A stretch of 64,000 nucleotides of DNA from contig NZ_JAALFC010000001.1 in the NCBI RefSeq assembly GCF_011058155.1, forward strand, positions 186,001-250,000. Direction: 5' to 3'. Shown here in pieces: positions 17,988 to 26,940 of this stretch (positions within the stretch are counted from its first letter, which is position 1; each line of letters starts with the position of its first letter). Both the position numbers and the translations under genes were made by a program. This DNA comes from Litoribacterium kuwaitense (lineage in GTDB: Bacteria > Bacillota > Bacilli > Bacillales > DSM-28697). The notes under the pieces were generated by a model. It was not told the origin of the DNA, made no database searches, and saw nothing but the letters and a program-made list of their open reading frames with translations.

Positions 17988-18500
17988 GTGCAATGGTTCA
18001 ATGTGATTATGATAGGTGTGATGTCAATACTAACGATAAGCCAACAGCATGACGTATTCATTATCGTTTCAAAGGCGAAAAATGAATTGGCCTATTTTGA
18101 AAAAGGTTCACTCAAGTATACTGTCCCGGTTGCTACAGGGCTACAGCCAGATGATACGCCAGAAGGAATTTTTACTGTCGTTGTAAAAGCAGCCGATCCG
18201 TATGATCGAAAGCGGGATATACCTGGAGGTGTGCCTGAAAACCCTCTTGGTAGCCGTTGGATCGGTCTTGATGCCCGGGAGACTGATGGTAGGATTTACG
18301 GCATTCATGGCAATAATAATCCTGCGTCTATTGGGCAACGTGTTACGAACGGCTGCGTTCGCCTGCACGAAGCTGATATTCAACGCTTATTCGCTGAAAC
18401 TCCTTATGGAACTCATGTGCTGATTACGTCTGAAGACAGCTCGTATGAGTCATTAGCCGAGGCGTATTTTAATCGTTCTTCGCAACGGTCATCTGCATAA
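17988..18500 (+). CDS. L,D-transpeptidase (YkuD domain), membrane-anchored
   Basis: About 170 residues. After a hydrophobic N-terminus (MQWFNVIMIGVMSILTI), which is a likely signal anchor, the rest is a YkuD catalytic domain. It contains HGNNNPASIGQRVTNGCVRL, with H108 and nucleophile C123. The motif has TNGC where SHGC is more common. Such enzymes make 3-3 cross-links in peptidoglycan or attach proteins to it, sometimes in the spore cortex. The GTG at 17988 is chosen because the alternative GTG at 17976 lies inside the ribosome site. The SD sits within the preceding terminator hairpin. Confidence 0.85.
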   Translation: MQWFNVIMIGVMSILTISQQHDVFIIVSKAKNELAYFEKGSLKYTVPVATGLQPDDTPEGIFTVVVKAADPYDRKRDIPGGVPENPLGSRWIGLDARETDGRIYGIHGNNNPASIGQRVTNGCVRLHEADIQRLFAETPYGTHVLITSEDSSYESLAEAYFNRSSQRSSA

Positions 18501-18657
18501 AACAACAAAAGACGATACTTCTGTTGATAACCGCTCGTCTAGGTCATCGTTCAATTTATGATGACGTACGCTAAGCTCATGGTTGGTAAGCGCTTTCGAT
18601 CAGGGATAAAACATAGAAAAGTATGGTTAGTTCGATTTGCCTTTGTCTACGATACGC

Positions 18658-18687
18658 AACCACAGAAGACGCTCTCTTCTGTGGTTG
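18658..18687. terminator. Convergent hairpin between L,D-transpeptidase and prli42
   Basis: CAACCACAGAAGA pairs perfectly with TCTTCTGTGGTTG around CGCTC. It lies 14 nt past the prli42 stop on the minus strand and 158 nt past the transpeptidase stop. No good T-run is present on either side. Confidence 0.5.
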
Positions 18688-18700
18688 TATGCGAACCTGC

Positions 18701-18793
18701 TTAAAACATAAACGCAGCTCCTGCAAAAAGTGACGACAGAAGCATTGAAAAAATCATGATATAAACAACGAGTTTCATTGTTTTTCTAGACAT
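18701..18793 (-). CDS. prli42: Prli42-like stressosome-associated membrane micro-protein
   Basis: A 30-residue reading frame. Its N-terminus MSRKTMKLVVYIMIF is followed by a single hydrophobic segment ending in AGAAFMF. The basic start plus one membrane helix fits Prli42, the miniprotein that tethers the stressosome to the membrane in Listeria and is widespread in Firmicutes. GGTGGAGGG lies 5 nt before the ATG at 18793, a strong site that argues for real translation. The family call is by recollection of the short conserved pattern K-x-V-K-L-V-V-Y. Confidence 0.7.
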   Translation of the reverse strand: MSRKTMKLVVYIMIFSMLLSSLFAGAAFMF

Positions 18794-18943
18794 ACCAACC
18801 CTCCACCAAACTTCTCTTCTGTTTATTGTAGCCTGTCTGATTCAAGGCTGCAACAAAAAAATAAGGCGAAGTTGAAGCTTATTCGCATACCCTTTTAACA
18901 AGTGTTCTTAGTGAGGATACCGAATTAAAGGGGGAATCAGCTA

Positions 18944-20299
18944 GTGGTAGCGATTGCGGAGGAACGCATTCTCACTCTTCTCGATGATGAGACGTTTATC
19001 CCGTTTCAAGCAAAGGTCACCTCGTTTGAAAAGAAGGGGCAGGAGGGAGATGGTTTATTTGCCGGTTTTGGCCAGATTGATGGCGTCGATGTCGCTGTAT
19101 ACTCGCAAGATGTTTCCTATCGGGGTGGGTCTGTTGGCGTTGTCCATGCACGCAAGATGGCTGCGCTTATCCGGCGGGCAAGAGTGGGCAGCCTTCCGCT
19201 GATCGGCTTGGTTGATTCGGGTGGCGCCCGTCTGCAGGACGGCATTGCTGCATTAGAAGGGTATGGTCTTGTCTTTCATGAGCTAATTCAAGCATCTGGC
19301 TCAATTCCATTAATCTCGGTGATGCTAGGTGTTTGCGCTGGTGGTGCTGTTTACGGCCCTGCCCTCACAGATGTTGTCATTATGAATGAAGAAAAAGCGC
19401 AGATGTTCATTACAGGGCCTAAAGTGCTCAAACAAGCGACCGGTGAAGAGGTTGACGTCAGTGAATACGGCAGTCCGTTAGTTCAAGCTCGTTTAAGTGG
19501 AAACGTCGACATTTTAGAAAAGAACGAGGAGCGCTGCTTGCAAACAGCACGAGACTTCATTTCCTTTTTGAAAATGAAAACGACGACGAACCAACGCACT
19601 AAGAACGAGCTTTCATTCACCTTTCCATCTGACACAAAAAATACGTACGATATGAAACTGTTGATCGATCAGTTTGTTGATGAAGGGACGCGTCGTGACA
19701 TGAAAGACATGTACGCGCCAAACATGTTGACCTGCTTTGCTCAGTTGGATGGGCAGCCGATTGGTGTTGTAGCGAATCAACCTAAAGTCAAAGCTGGCGT
19801 GCTTGATATTCGTGCTTCTGAAAAAGCGGCTCGGTTTATTCAGCTTTGTAATGCATGGGGCATTCCGATTCTTTCCTTTATGGATGCGGTTGGGTTTTAT
19901 CCAAATAGTCAGGAAGAAAAAGAAGGTCTGATTCGAAAAGGTGCGCGAATTTTGTATGCTTTTGGGCGGGCAACGGTACCAAAGATAACGGTGATTGTCC
20001 GACATGGCTATGGTGGGGCGTTTGTTGCGATGAACTGTAAAAGTCTCGGTGCTGATGCAGTGTATGCTTTCGAACAAGCAGACATTGCTGTGATGGGGCG
20101 AAAAGGTGCGCGTGAAATTTTAAATCCAGCAACGTTTCAAATTTTTTGTGCAAGTGATGGCTTGAGCGAAGGACTCGCCTCCGGCTATATAGACGATGTT
20201 CTTACCTTAGCTGATGCGCCATATGTGGTCGCCAATACTTTAAAGCAGTTGTCGAGAAGACAGCTTGTTTCAGACCGAAAGGGTAATCCACCAGTATGA
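18944..20299 (+). CDS. Acyl-CoA carboxylase carboxyltransferase (beta) subunit-like protein
   Basis: A 451-residue carboxyltransferase of the AccD/PccB family, resembling YqjD in position and sequence. The two crotonase-like halves are visible: LVDSGGARLQDGI...GVCAGGAVYGPALTD in the first and GVVANQPKVKAGVLDI...RHGYGGAFVAMNCK in the second. It is about 50 residues shorter than typical PccB proteins because the N-terminus begins late. No biotin carboxylase or biotin carrier gene lies nearby, so the acceptor and the carboxyl donor are unknown. GTG start behind AAAGGGGG. Confidence 0.82.
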   Translation: MVAIAEERILTLLDDETFIPFQAKVTSFEKKGQEGDGLFAGFGQIDGVDVAVYSQDVSYRGGSVGVVHARKMAALIRRARVGSLPLIGLVDSGGARLQDGIAALEGYGLVFHELIQASGSIPLISVMLGVCAGGAVYGPALTDVVIMNEEKAQMFITGPKVLKQATGEEVDVSEYGSPLVQARLSGNVDILEKNEERCLQTARDFISFLKMKTTTNQRTKNELSFTFPSDTKNTYDMKLLIDQFVDEGTRRDMKDMYAPNMLTCFAQLDGQPIGVVANQPKVKAGVLDIRASEKAARFIQLCNAWGIPILSFMDAVGFYPNSQEEKEGLIRKGARILYAFGRATVPKITVIVRHGYGGAFVAMNCKSLGADAVYAFEQADIAVMGRKGAREILNPATFQIFCASDGLSEGLASGYIDDVLTLADAPYVVANTLKQLSRRQLVSDRKGNPPV

Positions 20300-20367
20300 T
20301 GTCGAGCATGCGTTCGTCGCTCACCTTTGTTACAATAGATGTTGGTAGAGTAAAGGAGGCGCCTACA

Positions 20368-21498
20368 ATGGTGAATGAAGAGCGACTTATTAATGAATTT
20401 ATTGAACTGGTTCACATTGATTCTGAAACGAAGCAAGAACGTCATATTGCCGATGCCCTTATAAAGAAATGTGAGCAGCTCGGTTTTACTGTAGAAGAAG
20501 ATCAAACAGCCGCCATCACGGGACATGAAGCAGGGAACCTGATTTGCACACTGAAAGGAAGTGTGCATGGCCCAGGCATCTTTTTCACAGCACATATGGA
20601 TACAGTTGCGCCCGGCCAGGGGATTCGTCCTCAATTAAAGGACGGCTGGTTAACATCTGACGGAACGACGGTTTTAGGTGCGGATGATAAGGCAGGCGTA
20701 GCGGCAATGTTAGAAGCGATGAAGGTCATTCAAGAAGAAGGCTTGTCGCACCCTGACATACAGCTCATTATTACCGCTGGGGAAGAATCAGGGCTAGTCG
20801 GCTCAAAAGCGATGAAAAAGGAGCAAATAGCTGCCAGCTTAGGCTTTGCTTTTGATTCGGACGGACAGGTAGGGACGATCGTGACCGCTGCACCGTCACA
20901 GTATAAATTGAATATGACGGTCCAGGGAAAATCGGCTCATGCTGGTGTAGCTCCTGAAAAAGGGGTGTCGGCGATTACGATCGCTGCTAAGGCGATTGCA
21001 AAGATGAGGCTTGGTCGCATCGATGAAGAAACAACCGCCAACATCGGTCGTTTTGCCGGTGGGCAAGCGACGAATGTTGTATGCGAGCACGTCGATTTGC
21101 TTGCTGAAGCACGCTCATTGACTGAAGAAAAAGTGGTCGCTCAAGTGAAGCATATGACCGACGTATTAGAAGAAACGGCGCAGCGTATGGGAGGCAGTGC
21201 TTCGGTTGAAGCATGGCAGGCATACCCGTCCTTTTTACATACGGAGGAGTCACCTGTCGTCCAACAAGCTATGAAGGCAGTGCGCTCAATTAATCGAACG
21301 CCGAGGCTTGTACAAAGTGGAGGCGGAAGCGATGCGAATGTATTTTCTGGATTAGGTGTACCGACAGTGAACTTAGGAATTGGTTACGAAAATATCCATA
21401 CGACGAATGAAAGAATTGCGGTCGAAGAAATCGTAAAGGCAGCAGAATTGGTGATCGCGATTGCGACCCAAGCAGGTAGTGAGTCAGTAGCGAAGTAG
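20368..21498 (+). CDS. yqjE: M20-family metallopeptidase (YqjE / peptidase T-like)
   Basis: A 376-residue di-zinc aminopeptidase or tripeptidase. Metal ligands and catalytic residues appear in TAHMDTV, GADDKAGVAAM and the TAGEESGLVGS segment. A dimerisation lid domain (APSQYKLNMTVQGKSAHAG) is in the middle. The ATG at 20368 follows AAAGGAGGCG at good distance; the in-frame start at 20296 overlaps the previous gene and has no site. It follows the carboxyltransferase as yqjE follows yqjD in B. subtilis. The substrate is unproven. Confidence 0.88.
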   Translation: MVNEERLINEFIELVHIDSETKQERHIADALIKKCEQLGFTVEEDQTAAITGHEAGNLICTLKGSVHGPGIFFTAHMDTVAPGQGIRPQLKDGWLTSDGTTVLGADDKAGVAAMLEAMKVIQEEGLSHPDIQLIITAGEESGLVGSKAMKKEQIAASLGFAFDSDGQVGTIVTAAPSQYKLNMTVQGKSAHAGVAPEKGVSAITIAAKAIAKMRLGRIDEETTANIGRFAGGQATNVVCEHVDLLAEARSLTEEKVVAQVKHMTDVLEETAQRMGGSASVEAWQAYPSFLHTEESPVVQQAMKAVRSINRTPRLVQSGGGSDANVFSGLGVPTVNLGIGYENIHTTNERIAVEEIVKAAELVIAIATQAGSESVAK

Positions 21499-21509
21499 AG
21501 GTGACTTCT

Positions 21510-22634
21510 ATGAGCGGTCGGGTTATTTTTCATATTGATTTAAATAGTTTCTTTGCGAGTGTGGAAATGATCCTGCAGCCGCATTTGCAGAAGCACCCAG
21601 TCGCGGTTGCTCGCACGAGTAGTCAGCGACATGGGATTGTCGTGACGAGCAATTATGAGGCTAGGGCACACGGTGTTTATACGACAATGCCTGTATGGAA
21701 GGCAAGACAGGTATGTCGTGACCTCGTCATTGTGCCTCCTCATTTTGAAGAATATCGCCGTTATTCAAGCGCATTTATTGAACTTCTCCAAAGCTATTCT
21801 TCCTTTGTTGAACAAGCATCCATCGACGAGGCATATGTCGATGTGACAGACAGTACGAAGCAAAATTATGTTCAACTTGCTGAGGAAATTCAGGCTTCTT
21901 TGCTTAAAAAGCTAGGGCTCCCGTGTAGTATCGGGATTGCCCCTAATAAATTTCTTGCAAAAATGGCTTCTGATATGAAAAAGCCTTTAGGCATATCCAT
22001 TTTGCGAAAGCGAGATTGGCCAACCTTGTTTTATGATCAGCCTGTCGAGGAAATTCATGGCGTTGGTGATAAAACAGGCGAGCATTTGCGGCGTATCGGT
22101 ATTCAAACGATCGGTGCTTTAGCAAAAGCAAGCCCAGCGCAGATTATTGAGCATTTTGGACCTAAATCTGTCCGGCTGATCGAAAAGGCACAAGGCATCG
22201 ATGATCGTCCAGTTGACCCTGAACGGGCGGAGCAACGTAAGAGTGTTGGCGTTTCCTCGACATTTCACGACGACTTGGAAACAGCTGCAGAATGCCACGA
22301 GGCACTTCGTAAGCTTTCTGAGCGGTTGTCTGTACGGCTTAAAGAAAAAGGACTTTGGGGATATCGATTAACTGTCCAAATGAAAGACAGTGCTTTTCGT
22401 GTATCATCAAAGACGTACTCATTGGAAAAACCAGTCCAACAAAGTGAGGCGGTCGCTCAGGAGGCTGTGCGATTACACGAAGCTTTGTGGGATGGACGCC
22501 CGGTGCGTTTGTTAGGTGTAACCGCGTCTGAAGTAGGTCCGTTAAAACCATTCAGCTATCAATTGAATTTGTTTACGCTTGAACAGGATTTAGCTCGTTA
22601 TTCAGCAGGAATCGAAGAGGGGGGATCACCATGA
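21510..22634 (+). CDS. dinB: DNA polymerase IV (Y-family)
   Basis: A 374-residue translesion polymerase. Catalytic aspartates appear in [13 protein letters not shown] (D9) and [10 protein letters not shown]. Thumb HhH segments ([16 protein letters not shown]) and the little finger domain follow. The extreme C-terminus carries QLNLF, a beta-clamp binding motif. The ATG at 21510 follows AGAGGTGA; the GTG at 21501 lies within that site. It overlaps rnz by four bases (ATGA), so it is coupled. Position matches yqjH of B. subtilis. Confidence 0.94.
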   Translation: MSGRVIFHIDLNSFFASVEMILQPHLQKHPVAVARTSSQRHGIVVTSNYEARAHGVYTTMPVWKARQVCRDLVIVPPHFEEYRRYSSAFIELLQSYSSFVEQASIDEAYVDVTDSTKQNYVQLAEEIQASLLKKLGLPCSIGIAPNKFLAKMASDMKKPLGISILRKRDWPTLFYDQPVEEIHGVGDKTGEHLRRIGIQTIGALAKASPAQIIEHFGPKSVRLIEKAQGIDDRPVDPERAEQRKSVGVSSTFHDDLETAAECHEALRKLSERLSVRLKEKGLWGYRLTVQMKDSAFRVSSKTYSLEKPVQQSEAVAQEAVRLHEALWDGRPVRLLGVTASEVGPLKPFSYQLNLFTLEQDLARYSAGIEEGGSP

Positions 22635-23566
22635 AGTTGACTTTTCTCGGTACGGGGGCAGGACTCCCTGCCAAACAGCGCAATGTCACAGCAACGGCTC
22701 TCCAATGGACAGAAGATCAGTCTGAAACATGGCTATTTGATTGTGGGGAAGGGACGCAACGGCAAATCCTGCACACATCGATTAGACCGGGGCGAATTAC
22801 TAAAATTTTTATTTCACACCTTCATGGTGATCACATTTACGGACTGCCTGGATTATTGAGCTCGCGTTCATTTTTACATGGGGAAAATGTGCCTCTTGAC
22901 ATCTATGGGCCGAAAGGATTAAAAGAGTATCTTGAAGTGTCACTTAACATGAGTGGTACGAGCTTAAGTTATCCGTGGACCGTTCATGAACTGGAAGAAG
23001 GTAGGGTTTTTGAAGATAAATACAGTTATGTTGACGTGTTAAAGCTGGAGCATACCATTTTGTCCTATGGCTTTCGAGTTGTTGAGAAGGATAAGCAAGG
23101 TGCGCTACTCGTTGAGAAGTTGCAAAGTGAAGGCTTGACGCCAGGACCATTGTTTCAGCAATTTAAAGAGCGTGAGGAAGTAAAATTGGAAGACGGTCGT
23201 CTGTTGAGAAGTAAGGACTTTCTAGGCTCGCCGAAAAAAGGGCGGGTGGTTGCGGTTTTAGGAGATACGAGATTATGTGAAAATAGCATTGAGCTTGCCA
23301 AAAACGCCGACGTGTTAGTTCATGAAGCGACGTATGCTGAGGAAGATAAGGCAGATCAGGCGTGGCAATACGGTCATTCGACAGCCCATCAAGCGGTTCA
23401 TGTAGCAAATAAAGCAGGCGTTAGACAGCTCATCTTAACCCATCTGTCATCACGGTATCAGGATGATCGTGAGCTCACCGAATCGTTAATTCCGCTCCAA
23501 AACAACTTTTCAGCCATCGAGATCGCGCAAGATTTTATGAGCTTTTCAATTGAACGAGGAGAGTAA
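22631..23566 (+). CDS. rnz: Ribonuclease Z (tRNA 3' processing)
   Basis: A 311-residue metallo-beta-lactamase-fold endonuclease that trims 3' trailers of tRNA precursors lacking an encoded CCA. Zinc ligands: SHLHGDH (H63, H65, D67, H68), the later GDTR aspartate and the C-terminal LTHLSSRY histidine. The long flexible arm (about 155-190) with TPGPLF is that of the long-arm bacterial enzymes. Start overlaps the dinB stop. The stop is 1 nt from the convergent GDPD gene end, with no room for a terminator. Confidence 0.95.
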   Translation: MKLTFLGTGAGLPAKQRNVTATALQWTEDQSETWLFDCGEGTQRQILHTSIRPGRITKIFISHLHGDHIYGLPGLLSSRSFLHGENVPLDIYGPKGLKEYLEVSLNMSGTSLSYPWTVHELEEGRVFEDKYSYVDVLKLEHTILSYGFRVVEKDKQGALLVEKLQSEGLTPGPLFQQFKEREEVKLEDGRLLRSKDFLGSPKKGRVVAVLGDTRLCENSIELAKNADVLVHEATYAEEDKADQAWQYGHSTAHQAVHVANKAGVRQLILTHLSSRYQDDRELTESLIPLQNNFSAIEIAQDFMSFSIERGE

Positions 23567-23567
23567 A

Positions 23568-24290
23568 CTACTGCTGAAGTTGAGCGATGACTCTGCGGGC
23601 AAGGGCTGGTCGATCGGTAATTACGCCGTCTAACGACAACGAATAGGCGTGTACAAGATCAATCGGTTGATTCAATGTGTAACCGCGTACTTTGAACCCT
23701 TGTTTCTTTACATGCTGAACGAACATCGGCTGCAGCAGGCGGCGCTTCATATGTACGCCATCCGCCTGACAAGCACCTGCTTCTAAAAGCACTCGTTTTC
23801 GTGAGCCTGATACAATGAGGGCTGTTTCTATCGAACGGTCCAAATGCTTGAGACGATGCAGGGTGGGCGCGTAAAAGGATGAAAACATTGTTTGGTCTTC
23901 AAACGCAAGATCTTTAACGAGGTTAAGCACGATTTTTTCGATATTTACGTTGCCGTGGCGAGGCCATTTTAACTCAATATTAAAAAGCATATTCTTTTGT
24001 TTTCCCCACACAAGTACATCTTGAAGCTTTGGCACAGGTGTGAGATTTCCTTTAAACCCTTTTTCAACAAGCAATGCTTGCAAGTGAGTCCACGTCAATT
24101 CTCGAACGACATGATGTAGACCAGTCGTCCGCTTTAAAGTTGCATCATGCAAAACAACGGGAATGTCATCCTTTGTCAAATGGACGTCTAGTTCAATTCC
24201 GTCCGCACCATCTGTCAAAGCAGTGATAAAAGCAGTCATCGTGTTTTCAGGACATCGTGCGCTTGCCCCTCGATGTGCATAAATGTTCAT
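23568..24290 (-). CDS. Glycerophosphodiester phosphodiesterase
   Basis: A 240-residue TIM-barrel enzyme that splits glycerophosphodiesters into an alcohol and glycerol 3-phosphate. The signature AHRGASARCPENT (H6, R7, E15, N16) and the metal-binding GIELDVHLTKD are at the N-terminus; VRGYTLNQP and DGVITDRP close the barrel. No signal peptide is seen, so it is probably cytosolic (UgpQ/YqiK-like). Convergent with rnz, 1 nt apart; divergent from the SDR gene. Confidence 0.9.
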   Translation of the reverse strand: MNIYAHRGASARCPENTMTAFITALTDGADGIELDVHLTKDDIPVVLHDATLKRTTGLHHVVRELTWTHLQALLVEKGFKGNLTPVPKLQDVLVWGKQKNMLFNIELKWPRHGNVNIEKIVLNLVKDLAFEDQTMFSSFYAPTLHRLKHLDRSIETALIVSGSRKRVLLEAGACQADGVHMKRRLLQPMFVQHVKKQGFKVRGYTLNQPIDLVHAYSLSLDGVITDRPALARRVIAQLQQ

Positions 24291-24396
24291 GATGAGCCAT
24301 CCTTTATGATCATATACTTATGATTGTTTGTTCTACGTGAGTATAACGCAAAAAGAAACGTATTAGAACGGTTTTTGAAAAGGAGAGGGGATTATT

Positions 24397-25179
24397 ATGC
24401 AATGGAGACCGCGATTAATTTGCATTACAGGTGCAACAGGAGGCATCGGCTCAGCCTTAGCGATGGAAGCAGCCAAAGCGTTTGACCGCATCGTCTTAAT
24501 GGGACGCTCTTTGGACAAATTACAAATGTTGCGAAGCCAGCTTCCGTCATCTTGTGCCGTGTACCTCGTAACGGCTGATTTAGAAAAAAGTGATGATATC
24601 ACGCAAGCTTTCGCCTCCATTTCAAAAGAAGTGGGGGAGATTGACGTACTTATTAATAATGCGGGCATAGGCCGCTTTCTGCCTTTTGAACAGTTAAAAA
24701 GAGAAGAGATTGAGCGAATGGTGAACATTAATGTGAACGCTGTTTTTACAAGTACACAAGCGGTTCTTCCAGCAATGATGCGACGAAAGCGCGGTCACAT
24801 TATTACAGTCGCTTCGCAAGCAGCAAGACTGCCAACACCGAAAGCAACAGTGTATGCGGCTACGAAGTATGCGGTTCTAGGCTTTTCGGATGCGCTTCGT
24901 ATGGAGGTGCAAAAAGATGGCATTCTTGTCACGACAGTCAATCCAGGGCCTGTGCAGACCCCTTTTTTTGCTAACGCAGATCCAGATGGTACATATGCTG
25001 AAAAAATGAAGCCATTGATGCTTGAACGAACAGCCTTGGCTCGGTCCATTGTCGGGATCGTCGGAAAAAGGCGTAGGGAAGTGAATAAACCGTGGTGGAT
25101 GCATGTGGGGGCAAAATTATATCAAGGGGCTCCTAGCGTCGTCGAAACGCTTTTCTCAAAACAATTCCATTCCAAATAA
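24397..25179 (+). CDS. yqjQ: Short-chain dehydrogenase/reductase (YqjQ-like)
   Basis: A 260-residue classical SDR. The cofactor motif TGATGGIG is at residues 11-18, NNAGIG near 88, the catalytic Ser in TVASQAAR and the Tyr-X3-Lys in YAATKYA. An Arg following the second strand (MGRSLDK) favours NADP(H). Substrate unknown. AAAGGAGAGGGG precedes the ATG at 24397. It corresponds in place to yqjQ of B. subtilis. A palindromic terminator-like hairpin follows. Confidence 0.88.
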   Translation: MQWRPRLICITGATGGIGSALAMEAAKAFDRIVLMGRSLDKLQMLRSQLPSSCAVYLVTADLEKSDDITQAFASISKEVGEIDVLINNAGIGRFLPFEQLKREEIERMVNINVNAVFTSTQAVLPAMMRRKRGHIITVASQAARLPTPKATVYAATKYAVLGFSDALRMEVQKDGILVTTVNPGPVQTPFFANADPDGTYAEKMKPLMLERTALARSIVGIVGKRRREVNKPWWMHVGAKLYQGAPSVVETLFSKQFHSK

Positions 25180-25182
25180 AGA

Positions 25183-25208
25183 CTGTCTGCGTTAAAGATC
25201 GCAGACAG
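25183..25208. terminator. Hairpin between convergent SDR and HPr-like genes
   Basis: CTGTCTGCG pairs perfectly with CGCAGACAG around an eight-base loop. It begins 4 nt after the SDR stop. No long T-run follows on either strand. Confidence 0.55.
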
Positions 25209-25245
25209 CTAGCCTGTTGAGAAACGCTTAGGCTGCAATATTTGA

Positions 25246-25494
25246 TTATACTGTGACTTTTTCGAACAGTCCCGATTGGATTAATGTGTTTTCGATGTCG
25301 GTATTGTCTTCAGGAAAAGAAATGTCTATCTCTTGATCTGGCTGCAGGGAAAGTGCTAAGACACCTAATAAGCTTTTTGCATCAACGACCCAATCCCCTT
25401 TTTTAATGAGAATGGTTTCTGCATGTTTGTTGGCTGCGTTGACGAGTGTACTTGCCGCTTCGGCAAAGACTGGTTGAGTAACTCTTACTTTCAC
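25246..25494 (-). CDS. HPr-family protein lacking the phosphorylatable histidine
   Basis: An 82-residue protein with the HPr fold pattern: VRVTQPVFAEAASTLVNAANKHAE for the first strand and helix, then VDAKSLLGVLALSL around the regulatory serine position and DISFPED in the later strand. The HARPA motif with His15 is replaced (QPVFAEAA), so it cannot take part in normal sugar phosphotransfer. The serine in AKSLLG, equal to Ser46 of HPr and Crh, is kept. A regulatory role like Crh is conceivable but unproven. GTG start at 25494 behind GAGGGG. Confidence 0.78.
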   Translation of the reverse strand: MKVRVTQPVFAEAASTLVNAANKHAETILIKKGDWVVDAKSLLGVLALSLQPDQEIDISFPEDNTDIENTLIQSGLFEKVTV

Positions 25495-25596
25495 GATAGT
25501 CCCCTCATTTCTTATGTAATAGTGGCCTCATTATTAGTATAGTGTCAATGTTAGCGGTTACACAAGCGTTTTTTATTATTTCAAAGGAGATGTTCT

Positions 25597-25917
25597 ATGA
25601 TGTTAAAGTTGGATGATGAAACAGCTCAAAGGTTAACTGAAAAAGTAACAAATGAAAATCATGTCGTTCGTCTTGTCTATGATCATGAAGGGTGTGGTTG
25701 TGCTGTCAGTGGTGTGCCCCTTCTCGTTGAGGCTGCGGCGGCAGAAGAGGGAGATGTATTGTTAAGTCATCATCCGCTTCCTTTTTACATTTGGGGACCG
25801 CACCGTATCTTTTTTGCTGAATACTTGCAGTTGAAAGCCAATCCAGGCAAAGAAACGTTTACTTTGCAATCATCGTCGGAAATCTTTTCCCCACATGTTC
25901 GCTTACAGCTTATGTAA
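25597..25917 (+). CDS. yqkB: HesB/IscA-like (YqkB family) iron-sulfur biosynthesis-type protein
   Basis: A 106-residue protein of the HesB-like domain family. The characteristic cysteines are reduced to the EGCGCAVSG cluster near residue 33; the C-terminal CGC found in A-type scaffold proteins is absent. It resembles B. subtilis YqkB in size and location. Function is unproven; a role in iron-sulfur assembly is only suggested by fold. AAAGGAG precedes the ATG at 25597. Confidence 0.8.
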   Translation: MMLKLDDETAQRLTEKVTNENHVVRLVYDHEGCGCAVSGVPLLVEAAAAEEGDVLLSHHPLPFYIWGPHRIFFAEYLQLKANPGKETFTLQSSSEIFSPHVRLQLM

Positions 25918-25923
25918 GCACGC

Positions 25924-25954
25924 AAAACCTACAGTACAAAGAACTGTAGGTTTT
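25924..25954. terminator. Bidirectional terminator between yqkB and aldo/keto reductase
   Basis: A perfect 12-pair stem (AAAACCTACAGT with ACTGTAGGTTTT) encloses seven bases, with A-rich and T-rich flanks that suit both directions of these convergent genes. Confidence 0.85.
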
Positions 25955-25960
25955 GTTGAA

Positions 25961-26878
25961 TTAACGTTCGCGATGGTTTTTATAACGATCTTCTTTCGTA
26001 AGCTGTTTCATAAACTTTATGTCATCGTCTGTCAGATCGACTGACGGTGTCTTGGCGATATCAGTAAGCTGCTCTAGCTTGCTTGCACCGGGAATGACAC
26101 AGGCGACCGCTGGATGATGCAGCACATATTGAAGAGAAGCTGCTGTAAGCTTAGAAGGAAAATGGTTTTCAAGCTGAGAGAGTGTCGTTTGTAATTCCTG
26201 GCCGTCGTAAGATAAATAACCTTCTTGACGAATCGCGTGCTTTCGTTTGTCGTGACCGTTCGTTGCCAGCAGTCCTTTTGCCAAAGGCCCTCGCGCGATG
26301 ACAGAAACACCGTTGTCGTGCAGGTAATCAAGCCATTCCTCTGGGCGACGATCAAGTAAGCTATATTGCATCATAACCGAAGCAATGTTTGCTTTTTCTA
26401 CATAAGTTTGAATGACATTTGGTCGGATTGACGATATGCCGTACGCTCTAATTTTTCCTTTTTGTTGCAGCATTTCGAACGCTTCAATAATCTCATCGAT
26501 CGGGTCGTCCATCGTACCGCCATGGAGCTGGTAAAGATCAATGTAGTCGGTCTGCAGACGACGTAAGCTTTCATCGACCTGCTGTAAGATGTATTCTTTA
26601 GTCGGAGCCCACGTCCATCCTTGTTCACCAGGTGTAAAGCGGTTACCCACCTTCGTAGCGATTGTGATGTCTTTGCGGTAAGGTTTTAATATCCGTCCGA
26701 CTAGCTCTTCATTAAGCCCTTGATCGTATAGGTCGGCAGTATCAAAGTGTGTTATGCCTAAGTCAACGGCTTTTGCTAATAAGCTCTCGGCATGGGAGAC
26801 GTCTGTACCAAGGGACATACATCCGTAACTAATTGTTGATACAGAAAGCTCGGATTGACCTAAATTTCGTTCTTTCAA
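25961..26878 (-). CDS. yqkF: Aldo/keto reductase (YqkF-like)
   Basis: A 305-residue NADPH-dependent oxidoreductase. Active-site tetrad positions are visible: Asp and Tyr in FDTADLYDQG, Lys in IATKVG and His in YQLHGG. The C-terminal cofactor segment reads IPGASKLEQL. The TTG at 26878 lies after AAGGAGGATCAC, a strong site. In B. subtilis yqkF is the neighbour of mciZ and nudF, and the same order is kept here. The natural substrate is not known. Confidence 0.9.
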   Translation of the reverse strand: MKERNLGQSELSVSTISYGCMSLGTDVSHAESLLAKAVDLGITHFDTADLYDQGLNEELVGRILKPYRKDITIATKVGNRFTPGEQGWTWAPTKEYILQQVDESLRRLQTDYIDLYQLHGGTMDDPIDEIIEAFEMLQQKGKIRAYGISSIRPNVIQTYVEKANIASVMMQYSLLDRRPEEWLDYLHDNGVSVIARGPLAKGLLATNGHDKRKHAIRQEGYLSYDGQELQTTLSQLENHFPSKLTAASLQYVLHHPAVACVIPGASKLEQLTDIAKTPSVDLTDDDIKFMKQLTKEDRYKNHRER

Positions 26879-26940
26879 AGTGATCCTCCTTCAGATGATG
26901 ATACGTATATTGTAAATCACCATAGAAAGAGAGCCAACCT

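Larger units (their letters stand above)
18501..18943. other. 443-nt intergenic region holding prli42 and several inverted repeats
   Basis: Apart from the minus-strand micro-gene at 18701-18793, the gap holds paired segments AGACGA/TCGTCT (about 18511-18540), GTCATC/GATGAC (18543-18566) and the long hairpin at 18658-18687. The part before the carboxyltransferase gene (18800-18943) shows no clear promoter; AAAGGGGG at 18928-18935 is its ribosome site. Confidence 0.4.
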
